A DNA stretch of 64,000 bases from Edolisoma coerulescens (lineage: Eukaryota > Chordata > Aves > Passeriformes > Campephagidae), in NCBI GenBank assembly GCA_013397115.1, contig VWZW01006255.1:2337270-2401269 (forward strand), written 5' to 3'. The position numbers were made by a program, and so were the translations under genes. The notes under the pieces are model-generated. The model was given only the letters and a program-made list of their open reading frames with translations, was not told where the DNA came from and did not search any database. Positions 53,547 to 64,000 of this stretch are shown piece by piece; positions within the stretch are counted from its first letter, which is position 1, and every line of letters starts with the position of its first letter.

Positions 53547-53700
53547 GCAGAGAGTGTGCACAATAAAAATGAAGGCCTGAGAAAATTAAAGCTAGAAACC
53601 ACTGACAGTCTTCTTCCTAAGCCTGTGAGAGTTTTCACCCTCAAGCCTGCCAATTAAAAACTAAAAAGCAAAATCACCTGATTTTGTATAAAAATAAACT

Positions 53701-53795
53701 GAAAACCAACCAAACAAACAAAAACCCCAGAAAACAAAAGAGCAAATAAAACCCCAAATAAACAAAATAAAAAAAACCAAAAATCAAAACCAAAG
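53701..53795 (+). repeat. A/C-rich low-complexity tract
   Basis: About 95 bases almost free of T (a few AAAT words), with repeated AAAC, AACC and AAAT units. Its complement resembles the G/T-rich tract upstream, so the two could pair imperfectly. Confidence 0.85.
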
Positions 53796-56700
53796 TGTTC
53801 TTCAAGTATTTCTAGATCCCCCACTAGGTAGAGGGGCCCACCTCACTGCCTGCCTCAGTGCAAAAAAATACACTTGTGCCCAGAGTAGAAAACAGGTAAA
53901 TATCTCTCACTAATAAAAATAAATAAGCAGCATATTTAAACAGGGAGGGCAGTAGGACTGTTAAACTAGCAATTGGTAGCATGGAGCACCTTATGAGTAG
54001 CATTTTAAATAGCATCTAGACATGCCATATCTGGTATGTGCAATTTTAGCTAGGAGTGAGTCACTTCTGTATGCTTGATGCTATGAACTTGAATTTGGCC
54101 ATGCCAATTAAAGCTCAGAATTCGAAGCTACTGCACTAAAAATGTATTTTGAAATCTCTCCTTCTAAATATTCTTCACTTCCAGGAGGTGGGGGGGAATA
54201 TGAGCACCAAATGCAGTCTTTGGAAGTACAGCTGAGTCATGAGCTAGAGTGAGAAAAAGGCAATCTCCAAAAGAATACAGCTACTTATTAAAGTCAATTC
54301 AACCAAAAGACAGGAGAAATGAAGAAAAAAACACAGAAAAAAAAAAATTCTTTTACTTTCATTTGCATAGAAAGCAGCAAAGCTACAGATAACTTACCAA
54401 GTATAAAAAGAAATGTAAATAATTGTGGAACTTAATTGTGTTATGATCTCCAAATATAACTTAATACCTCTAATTTTCAAATCTAAATAATAAGCATGGA
54501 ATTCTGATGGACTTTAAACAGAAAGGCCAGACAAATGCCTCCAACAGCAAATCTATGCCAATAATAAAAACCGCAGATTTGTAAAAAAATATTGCAAAAC
54601 TGGAGTAGCTTGGCCAGATCTAGATGGGAAAGCAAAACTTCTGCCCTTTTCCTTTTTTTCCTCTTTTTTTCTTTTTAATGGCTGTGTTTCTGCTGCACCT
54701 AGACATAAACAGTAGCCAGACAAACATAGGATTTAAAGTGAAATCACTGTATTATTACTGAACCATTTCTCTAAATTGTGCCATACATACATTTGTAACA
54801 AACACAAAAGAAAGGAAAGCTTATACAAATCATGCCGTGTCTCCATCATGAATCCTGTCATTTCAAGATTAGAGTACATGAATAAACATTTTCTTTAAAC
54901 AAGGAAGGAGAGCCAGTGCCTGGTGGCCTAGCACAGCTGCAGTGCTAGCACAGAACAGCTGGTTTCTTAAGCCACAGCCCTGGCCTGCCACACGTGTTCA
55001 GCTGAAATTAGAAACAGCAGAGTTCAGGGGTTAAGACAGAAGTTTACACGACACACCAAGTACCCAGAGCATTACTGGAATTTGCTGGTGAACTCTCACT
55101 CAGGGGAAGAATTTGTCAGGGAGATTTTCAGCAGAGGAACAATGAATGGGAGTTCTCAAGCCCTCAATTTGTAATATGCCATCCTGGCAGTGAGCAGGCT
55201 GGGGAATAAGAGACAATGTTTAATCAAGCAGAAGTTTTACAGTACATTTCTATGGTTTCTGTTTTTAATTTGATCAGTGCAGCCCACGCTAACATACTCT
55301 TTCTAAATTGAAATGCAGTGTTGTGTGCATAACCACCATGAGAGCAGTGAGACATCCACTACTTCCTCCCTCTGCATTTCGTGTTCAAGCTTCTCTCAAA
55401 CTGCTGATCCCACATGGAAAACCAATTTCTACCCTGTCTTTTCCCAATCCTCTGCCAGTTTATGCAGTCAGGGGGTTTGTACTTCCCTCTCAGCAGGCAG
55501 GAGACTACAAAAAAGTCTATAATCTCCTGTGGAACACAGGTTATATTTTAAGTTTCAAGTCACTATGTTTTAATGCAATAGAGCTTCACCAGTTTCCAAA
55601 AGCAAAACTTTTGTGCCATTCGGCAGAGCTTTTCTACATGTAAGGAGTCTCAAGATCTGCTAATTTATTCTTGGAAAGACATTGCAGTCCCCTATTTAGT
55701 GTTTGATTTATCTGCTTTACCAAAGGAGCGTTGCAGGAAGATAAGTTACTCACTTTAGAGGCTATACCAGCAATACCAACAGCGCAGCCTTTAAAGAGGT
55801 CATGCCACAGCAACTCATCCAGTCCAGGCCCTCTTGGTCACCTAGGGGAGAACAAGCACCTCCCCCCTGCTGGGAACTTCTGGCACAGTCCTGCTGCAAA
55901 GAGCAAGCATAATTGCCAACACCACAAACCATTGTTTATTCCTCAGAACATCCTTACTGCCACTACTGTCTCATGCCACTTGTCACACCACTTAAGTGAA
56001 TACTCATCATTTGTGGATTCCCTCCCCCAACAGTGGATATGCTATCTGACCTTCTAACACTTTCATTTCAAAGACAGAATAAAGGGGAATGAGTTGCATT
56101 GTTTAAAAATCAGCCCTATGATATGGATCTTACTCAAAGTTACTGGAACATCACTTACGCAGTCACATCATCTTCAGAAAAAGAGCCCTGCATTCCAGCC
56201 TTCCTCATTCATTGTCATAAAGTGGGTAATTGGCATCATTAACATTCTTCCCAGCTGGAAAGAATGCCCTTCTACATCACAGCTAAAATAATATGTTGTT
56301 CAGAGATGCCTGTTCTTCCACAGACATTCAATGGCAACTTAAATTTTCCATTTATTCCTTATATGTAGTAGTATTTTAAAAAGGAAGGTATTCCTTGAAC
56401 TCTTAAGGAGGCTAAAATATATCATTCAAAGAACAAATCCTGCAACTATAAACCAGCAATGACTATTTTGGCATTTCAGCATAACTATATCATATCCATT
56501 CCTATGACTGGGAAAAATAGAACTATAACTACTAAAAGAATCTCACTGTGTGAAACCAAAACCACAAATCCCTTTTATACGGAAAGCATACAGTAGAAAT
56601 TAACACCAAGTGAGAAAAACTTAGTTTTTTCTTATGAAAGTTTATGCAGGCTGTGATTTATATGTCTTTATATGAAAAGCCAGTTCTCTTCATATAATTA

Positions 56701-59004
56701 GAACAGCTCTCCAGGCAGAAAGAATATAATAGGCAGTAATGACTTCGAAGGGAGAAAGCCTCTCTGGAGTTAGCACTATGTCATAGCCAAAGCATGTTGC
56801 ATAAGGAGAGTTCTCAAAACACGAGACAAAAGCAATCCGGGGGAGGAGCAGCATTCAGCTGCAGACATTTTTCCTACTCCTTGGCTCTGAACATGAATGG
56901 CTGGAAAACTGACAAGTTTTCACAGGCATGACTGAGCCCAATCTTGACTCAGAATTAAATGGGACATAAGGCTTTGGCTGGCCAAGATCACTAAGCATGA
57001 ACAAAAATTAAAATTTAAATTACCTTCACTGTTTATATCAGTGTAAGAAAAAAAATAAGCCCAAAAGCAACTGGGAATGGCACTGTTTATTGCTTGGCAG
57101 GAATCCATCATTACTGTGGGCTAATGAGAACTGAAAAGAAAGAAAATTAACCCGAGTGTTGTTCCAACCTGGACAATAAAACTAGTAAATTCTTTTTTGC
57201 CCAAACTGAAAAATAATTTAATTTTTTTTCGCCTATGATTATCATAGATTATGTCTTAATTTTTGTAAGCTAACATGATCATGCTTTGGGCATTTCATAC
57301 TTCATCTGCATTTGTATTTCCACCTCCTGCAAGTGCCCTGCTGGGGTGCACAGGGCCTGTACATATCTTCACTGGGTTGCTGAATGAATCAGTAGGAATG
57401 GTCCATGGTAAAGACAACCAAGAGTTTCCATGTTAATGGCACTGCCCCACAGCAATACTGATGTGAAGCAATTATTGTTCCAGCTCTACCTTCAAGACAG
57501 TGAAGACCAGCATCAGCAGAGACACCATGATAGTGGTAGCAGCTCTCACCCACAGCCCCTGCAGGCAAGTACTCAAAGCAGGGTGTCAGAGGTAACTTAG
57601 CACTACCTACATGCCCCGTCTAGAACTGTGCAGCTCAGAACTGTTGCCTTCCCACTTAATGACTTCATAAAGCTGTGGGTTACAGAATAAACTGAACTTT
57701 TCCATTTGCTCATGTCAGAAAATAAAAGGCTTTGTAGTACTTTGTACTTCTTAGAAATGAGACTGAGCTGCCAGGCTTACTGGCACTCATGACACTTGAA
57801 ACCATGCTGACTGGACAAAAAACCTGATGAACAAGTTCCCTGCCGGAGTCTGGCAAGCAGCTTCCAAACATGGTTATCTCTTTACAATCAAACAGAAAAC
57901 TACACCACAGCCACATAAAAAAATATAAGCTGGAAGAAAAATTAAAAGTTATCAATGAGGTTCTCAATTTATCATAAAAAACTCTAAAAATCTGAGTCCA
58001 TTTACATCATTTGGCTTACAAAATTATCCCTTACCGTCCCTATTCCAGCCAGTACAAGCTAGCTACTAATTCACCTTAGAAATAAATAACTTCAGCCCAT
58101 TCACATTAACTGACACAAAAACAAAAGCTTAAAATAATTGCTATTATCATAGGTTTCAATCTTGCAAAAAATTAAGTGGATGAATAATTCTGCATCTAAG
58201 AGTTATGCCCATTGACTTCAATACATGCAGAGTCAGCTTTAATATCATATTCCACCTATATGTAATTTACGTACACCAGAGGAGATTCTACAAACACAGA
58301 GTAACCAACATTGGTTTAGAGGGATACAAATCGCACAAGAAACAGACAGAGGAAAAAAAAATAGTATCTAAATTTACAGCTCTAAAAGTTATAATGTCTG
58401 TACAGAAACATAGTCCTGGAACCAGTAAGAGGAAAGCATGGTTAGGAAATGGGGAATCATTAGTCATTAAAAATGACCTGCTAGTAAAACTGTAGAATTA
58501 TGAGCAACTTCTTGGCTAAATTTGGGCCAATGATGAAAAATGGGAAAGGTTGTGGAAATCAGCAAGTTTCAAACACAACTGGGGATAGAAACAGTGTTAA
58601 ATAATGGGGAAGTCCCAGTGGAGAGCAAACATGGAAAACCTTACTAGTCAGTGATACTGACTAGCTTTCATCAAGTGTTAGGATTCTGTTTCTGAAGACT
58701 GCTCATAAGATATATGACTTCTTTTCCGTGTTTATTTGGCCTCATATTCTCCTCTACACATATGCTGCTGTGCATCAGAACAACTCACAAAATATTCAAA
58801 AAGAAGGTTCAGTGCCACTTTGATCTTACTATCTTTGACAGCACCAGATTTTTGTAAAGCAGTTTAAAAGTTTTAAGTTCATAGAAACAAAAGCGTTAGT
58901 ATCAGAGCTGCTGTCCTATGAGATCATGGTAGTCATGGAAGACAGTGGCAAGGCCACTGGAAATGCTTGCTGTTATATAAGAAGTACAGCAAATCATAAT
59001 GCTG
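53796..59004. other. Non-coding stretch
   Basis: No gene is supported. It includes a run of about 11 A near 54338, a 7-bp arm palindrome CTATGAT-T-ATCATAG (57233-57247), and a perfect 9-bp stem with 3-nt loop (58644-58664). Open frames at 55308-55643 and 55731-56057 have no recognisable domain. Confidence 0.5.
58644..58664. repeat. Perfect 9-bp inverted repeat, 3-nt loop
   Basis: CTAGTCAGT (58644-58652) and ACTGACTAG (58656-58664) are exact reverse complements separated by GAT. It lies about 350 bp before the LTR remnant; no link between them is shown. Confidence 0.93.
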
Positions 59005-59458
59005 TCATCATACCATGTGTGGCTATGCTTTGGATAGGTGATCAAAAGTGTGTTGAAGATGACAGGAATGTTTTAGCTGTTGCTGGTCTGTGCTTGCACA
59101 GCACCAAGGCCTTTTCCATTTGTCATGCTGCCCTGCAAGCCAGGAACCTGGGGGTGCAGGAAAAGCTGGGAGGGAGCAAAGCCAGGACAGCTGACCACAG
59201 GGATGTTCCATACCATAGGGCATCATGCTCAGCATGTGAAGGTGGTGGAAAGAAAGAAGAGGGAGACGTTTGGAATTACAGTCTTAGGATTCCCAAGCAA
59301 CCATTACGTATGGTAAAGCTCAGCTTCACTGAATGTGGCTAAATATCTGCCTTTCCACGGGAAGCAGAGAATGAATTCCTTATTTTGCTTTGCTTGCGCA
59401 CTCAGCTTTTGCTTTACCCAATGAACTGCCTTTATCTAACCCCCCGAGTGTTCTCAGG
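59005..59458 (+). mobile_element. Decayed endogenous retroviral LTR (solo, avian type)
   Basis: Successive blocks match an LTR family widespread in bird genomes: GGCTATGCTTTGGATAGGTG (59021-59040), TGCTTGCACAGCACCAAGGC (59091-59110), GGGGGTGCAGGAAAAGCTGG, AGCCAGGACAGCTGACCACA, TCCATACCATAGGGCATCAT, then GAATGAATTCCTTATTTTGC (59369-59388), CTTTGCTTGCGCACTCAGCT and TTTGCTTTACCCAATGAACTG. The order U3-R-U5 fits the plus strand. The TATA box position (about 59232-59240) and the polyadenylation signal (about 59420) carry substitutions, several family CpG sites are lost, and the 5' terminus is not recognisable. No gag, pol or env is seen on either side, so it is a solo LTR left by recombination or a truncated copy. 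It cannot act as a provirus. The family name is not certain to me. The open frames over this interval are not genes. Confidence 0.75.
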
Positions 59459-60599
59459 TGTATGACACGGTTCAGACAGCTCTATAGTCATCGCAGAGCT
59501 AGCTCAGGTATCCAATCAGAGAAATCAGAAGTGGATAATACCAGTGAACTGCTATCACGTAGTTCACTTCTGTTCTCACTGCCAGTGTAGGGCGGTTTTT
59601 TTGATGTAGATGACAGCATCCCTTCCCATCTCATTTATACTCTTTCAACTGCTCCCATTCCCCTCAGGAATCTCTTGTGCAATAGTCTAATCTCACTGAG
59701 CTAAACTGAAATGCAGACTATTCTCCCTTCCTAGGGAATAAGAACAAGGTACAATTTCCCTTTCATTTGTTGCCATACTCAGACCTCAAGTTGTAACACA
59801 CAAAATTCAGCAGGATACCTATGAAAGTACTGAAAGAGCCAGGTGAGCACTGCAGAGAGGCTTGGCTCCAGTCTTGCTTCTCAAGAAGGGCAGCTGAAAC
59901 AGCACAGAACTGAAATATCACTGGCATGTAAATCACTATAGCCCTAAACAAGTGTAGAAAAGAAACTTGTGACTGTTTCTGAACGAATGCTTCCTGAATT
60001 TCCCCTGAAATGCTTGCTCAGTGTTTTGCTCCAACAAAACCAAAAATTATTAAAAATCTCCACCATAACAAAAAATGCGTTTCTTTGCACTACTGAAAAA
60101 TCAAAGTTATTAGAAACAAAAATTAAATTAGCTGTAGTATATGAATACTACACTCAAGCATTTTAGTTCCATGTATGACAAGGTTGTTAATCTTAAAATT
60201 TTAAGCTGCCTTCACAAGCTTTAGGTCCAAAATTTCCATCTACTTCCACAGGCTCTTAATCTGAACCCAAGTCTGTAAGATCCTGTTAGCTATGCAGCTT
60301 CTACTTGCCTGTTTTTTTTACTCTAACCACAACAAGAATGAAACCACGAAAAATTTTCAGAGACATCTCACAGAGACAATTAAGTATTTCTTAGGACATT
60401 TTGGCAAGCTGGTAAATCATCTCCATCAGCCTCTATTTACAGGTGAATGACTGGCTCCTCACTTCTGAGCCAGCACATCCAATCTCTCTGTAGCCCAGAC
60501 TGACACCCTGTGTCCCCTTGCTCTGAGAACAGTTGGGTTCATGGCAGAGAGATCAGTGCACAGGGCAAATACTAACAAATAATAGAGGATATTCAAATC
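59459..60599. other. Non-coding stretch
   Basis: No gene was seen. A run of 8 T at about 60312-60319 lies roughly 280 bases past the stop of the minus-strand coding remnant and could be the trace of a poly(A) tail, but this is weak. Confidence 0.5.
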
Positions 60600-60990
60600 T
60601 CACTGCTTGGAGATTATTCTTTGAATTTCAGCACAAAACTCTGAATCCAAGAGAGAATCCCAGTCTTGGATAATAGCTAATGTTTTGATGTTTTTCTTTA
60701 AGCTTTTGATTCAGTCTATTAAGAGAAATTTCACTTCCTTCTCCCTCCCTATTAAGAAAATAGGCCTTACATAGATCCAACTGTTTACCCAATAATTTAT
60801 CATCTTTCCCAATATTTTCAACAGCATCTTTTAGCTGATCAGAGCCAAGGCTAATATCCAGACATAAAATCCATTCCCTGTCCTCCAATACAGCAAAAGG
60901 CCAAAATGACATTTCACAAACAGCAAGATTTTTTTAAGTAGGCATCCATCAAAAATGCATTTTTCCTCAGTACCTTGGCCTTGAAAACAC
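60600..60990 (-). pseudogene. Frameshifted coding-like remnant, unidentified
   Basis: On the minus strand, 60912 down to about 60697 is open and strongly coding-like: codons follow a purine-any-pyrimidine rhythm and encode a charged, helix-like peptide (for example SDQLKDAVENIGKDDKLLGK, then EGEGSEISLNRLNQKLKEK). In that frame the text then turns poor, while the adjacent frame continues in the same style (IQDWDSLLDSEFCAEIQRII) to a TGA at 60602-60600. One inserted base near 60685-60696 explains the switch. Upstream (about 60990-60935) a third frame carries another coherent stretch (KVLRKNAFLMDAYLKKS), suggesting a second frameshift near 60925. No splice sites are needed, so an intron-less (processed) pseudogene or transposon-derived gene is likely. 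I do not recognise the protein. A spliced gene with sequence errors is the alternative. Confidence 0.4.
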
Positions 60991-63900
60991 TGCATTTTCC
61001 AATTTCTTACATGCTGCTTTATGCTATGCAGTGTCAGTCACACCACATTGTGTCATTTTATATAGCAGGTCAGCAGGAGCCACCATGTTCAGAGGTACTT
61101 GATCTTTTGCCAAATCATCTGGCACGTCTCGCATTCTCATCAGTTTGAATTACTTGTAGATCATTTCAAAAGAGGGACATAATTATTGGCAATCATTCAG
61201 AAAATGGCAGACAGTCTGAGTGCTTTGCTGGAATTTTCCTCCATCTAAAAACTGCAAGATGGACAGATTTCCCTAAAACAATGTTACTGCATGTCAGATT
61301 AATACCCATGGAATTCTTGCTTACATGTACTATCTCGGGGAAATGTTTTACAATTCTTCCTTACAGTGAAGAGTACTTCATTCTACAGCTTCCCTAAAGG
61401 CAGCTCATAATCAGTGTTATTAGGAATACCAGATTCTGACCCTGAGGCAGAGATTAAATAATACTTGATTCAAGTATTAATTCACTACCATACACTTTCT
61501 AAAGTAAGCATATATCTTTCATTCTTTCAAACATTTAATTCTTACAGTAATTCTACACCAACTAGAATAATTAAAGCATTCTTTACATCAAACTCTAGAT
61601 GATAAATCCCCTTATAATCATGCACATCTGTTTTTGTGTCTCTTAGCACATGGCATGTAGGAGCACAACAGGTAAATAGTGCCAAAATTGATGGTTAAGT
61701 TCTGCTTACACAAACAACAACATTCTTGAAAAGGCCACACGTAGTGAGAGGAAAACAAATCCCAGACTATATGTATCATAACAGGGAGATATTTTTCCAC
61801 AGATGGCTGAAAAACAATGCAGAGAGCTTCTTTCCATGTAGAAAAACCTTTCCATCGGAAACCACAGGGAACTGTACTACAGCCACAACTGACTGCAGGT
61901 CGGCAACAAGAAAGCATAAGGAATGAAACTGGAAAAGCATTCATTTAAAGTAAAACAACACAAGCTCTTCACCTAGTTGCAAAACAGGCTCCCATACATA
62001 GTGAAAACACTGCAGAGCAGCAATAGACCAGAGGCTAAAGATCTGTGGTGAGTTTGCACTGATAAAAACATGGGCCAAGAAGATCAACCAGCAACTGAAG
62101 CCTGATGGGGTCTGACAGACGATGTGTTTAGGGGATGTGCCAAGAGCCTGCAGCTTCACCCAAGGGCAGCCAGTGAGATCCTAGACTGAAATGTCAACAC
62201 TCTAGAGCCCTTTTATGAAATACAAGCCCCCAAGCAGAGAAGATTTGACATTTTCATAGGTTCCTTGGCATAAACTGCTTTCTCAAGTATAGTTTTCTAA
62301 TTTAAAAGCCTTGATTTTAGTAAAAAATAATTTTAAAAGGGGCAGAATAGATGATTTATATAGCTAGCAGACCAAAGTCACAGAATATACTCCAAATCAA
62401 AGCCAAATCCAAAGACCCCCATGAAGTGAATCACAAGAGTATCTGCATCCTACAAGCATATAAAAAAAAAAAGTGTTTGTGGTGTTTGATCACAACAAAA
62501 GCTGGCCATTCAGTGTATGTTTGTAGAGTTAGCAAGGAAGATGGAGGCTGCAAATCCCATTCTCACCTTGAAGAAGGTGTGGCAAATAGCTCCTCACAGG
62601 CAGAGAATTAGAGCAGTTCAAGACTGAACAATCAGCTTTTCTTGTGATCTGCCAAATAGTGACAATTATTTCAAGTAAGAGTATTTTAGCTTGTGCAGGG
62701 GATAAAATAATCTTTAAGTGTTGCAAGGCAGCCAAAGGTTACTCAAAACTATATCTAATTTCCACTTACAGTTTTACTGAACCAAGTGATTCAAACATAA
62801 GGAGTTTGAAGGCAAACTCAAAACCTATGTGAACTCATGGACTGCTAAGAAGGTGTTTTGCTGTCAGATACAGCTGTCACCTGTTTAAGGTGAAGGAGTA
62901 GTAGTCCATAAAGTGGAAGGAAAAAGAGAGGAGGAGAAGTGAGAGTTAGGAGAGCAAAGGAACAGTTGTGCCCAGCAGAGGTGACACTGCATAATACAAA
63001 CCTTATAAGAAACAGGTTTAATTTTTTTATAGTTAAATGAAATCCATTGTCAAAAGAATTTAATTTTGCAAATTCTCAGTACAAAAGGGTTGCTTTAGAT
63101 GTGGTGAAAGTGAGGAGAAAATTTTTTTTTTATATTCCATTCTATATTGAACAATAGCACTTGTCTAAAAATGGGCTTAGACTCATATTCCTTGTAATTG
63201 CATTTTCCTTTCAATCACCTTTTTCCCCAGTGAAGTTCCCTATAAGTGAATGGTCTCTTTTCTCCACTGTCTATAAAAGCAGCTGTGCAGCAAATCTAAA
63301 TAAGTGTAGACAGAGGAATTTGCCACTAACATTCCTTTATTCACTTCTCCTGTTATGTAGATACTTCAGTTAGGCTACTATCATATTATTAGTAATTTGA
63401 ACTCTATCCCAAACAAAACCAGTACAAGAAGTTTTCTAATCAGAGGTGAAACAAAACAGAAGGTTCAACATAGAAGAATACGTGTGCTTTCAAATTTTGC
63501 TTCCACAAATGAATTAATTTTTTTTAAAAAATCAAGTGATTGTTTTCAGTCAAGCAAAATACTTTATTTTCTCCCAAAAAAGTAATTTTTCCTTCTTTAC
63601 TAGCATTTAAAGAACAGCATCAAAATCTATGGACATAAGTAACCAGCATGAGATACAACCACATACAGTGCTTGTGTCCAGATGTTCATTTCTTCACAAG
63701 CTTGAGCATTAAAAGTTCCAAAGAGCAGCAATGTGAAAAGCAGAAGCGCACAGTGAGAAAGATAAATCCCTTCAGAGTCCCTCTAATACCTACAAACTAC
63801 ATTGGATAGATAAGGAAACATCAGCATATGTCCTTCTAACCCCCCCTAAATTACTGTCATTTCTGGTTTCATTTAAAAGAAGTTACATATTTCTCTTCAA

Positions 63901-64000
63901 CAAAAAGGAATTTCAGTACAGAAATTACAGTTAAAAAAACAGGGCAGGACAGGGGTTACAGTCTTCCAAAAATGGGCAGGTATTTACTTCCTTTCAAATT
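60991..64000. other. Non-coding AT-rich stretch
   Basis: No gene is supported. Runs of 11 A (62462-62472) and 10 T (63122-63131) occur. The segment 62040-62180 has a few words reminiscent of CR1 ORF2 DNA but not enough in order to call it. Confidence 0.5.

Noticed and set aside
59080..59590. Several open frames over the LTR remnant
   Set aside because: They are explained by the LTR sequence, which is non-coding.
62040..62180. Words resembling CR1 ORF2 DNA (GGGCCAAGAAGATCAACC, GGGCAGCCAGTGAGATCC)
   Set aside because: Order and spacing do not hold over enough bases; could be chance.

Overview
The window looks like AT-rich nuclear DNA of a bird. The main evidence is a CR1 retrotransposon 3' tail at about 7857-8040 that ends in the family's typical terminal motif, plus a degraded avian-type endogenous retroviral LTR at about 59005-59458. 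Further degraded pieces fit amniote MIR/tRNA-type SINEs and an older CR1 open reading frame. There are no operons, no bacterial-style gene packing and no CRISPR array. A 35-N assembly gap (12608-12642) marks it as draft or scaffolded sequence. Calling the host a bird is inference from these repeats; I cannot name the species.

I find no protein-coding gene I can assign with confidence. The open frames are short (longest 169 codons, partly encoded by a microsatellite), lie on both strands, and match what AT-rich non-coding DNA yields by chance. No CpG island or promoter-like GC block is visible. The window reads as intergenic DNA or the inside of a very large intron.

Layout. 1-300: minus-strand remnant of a CR1 reverse-transcriptase ORF. 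300-7850: unique DNA with homopolymer and AAAC-type tracts. 7857-8040: CR1 tail. 12573-12642: an 18-bp tandem repeat running into the gap. 16434-16474: a TA/CA microsatellite. 18212-19497: two weak, phase-compatible exon-like segments. 21727-21773: probable CR1 end. 24827-24895, 26375-26462 and 52705-52790: MIR-like SINE fragments. 31965-31998: a perfect 16-bp inverted repeat. 33921-34154: a 200-bp segment with an A-run at its end, framed by 17-bp direct repeats, which looks like a retroposed insertion. 59005-59458: the decayed LTR. 60600-60990: a frameshifted, coding-like remnant on the minus strand.

The points most worth following are the insertion with 17-bp direct repeats and an A-tail (unexpected in birds, whose dominant CR1 LINE does not normally make A-tailed copies), the unidentified coding remnant near 60.6-61.0 kb, and the tandem repeat that probably caused the assembly gap. 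Nothing in the window amounts to a new multi-gene system.
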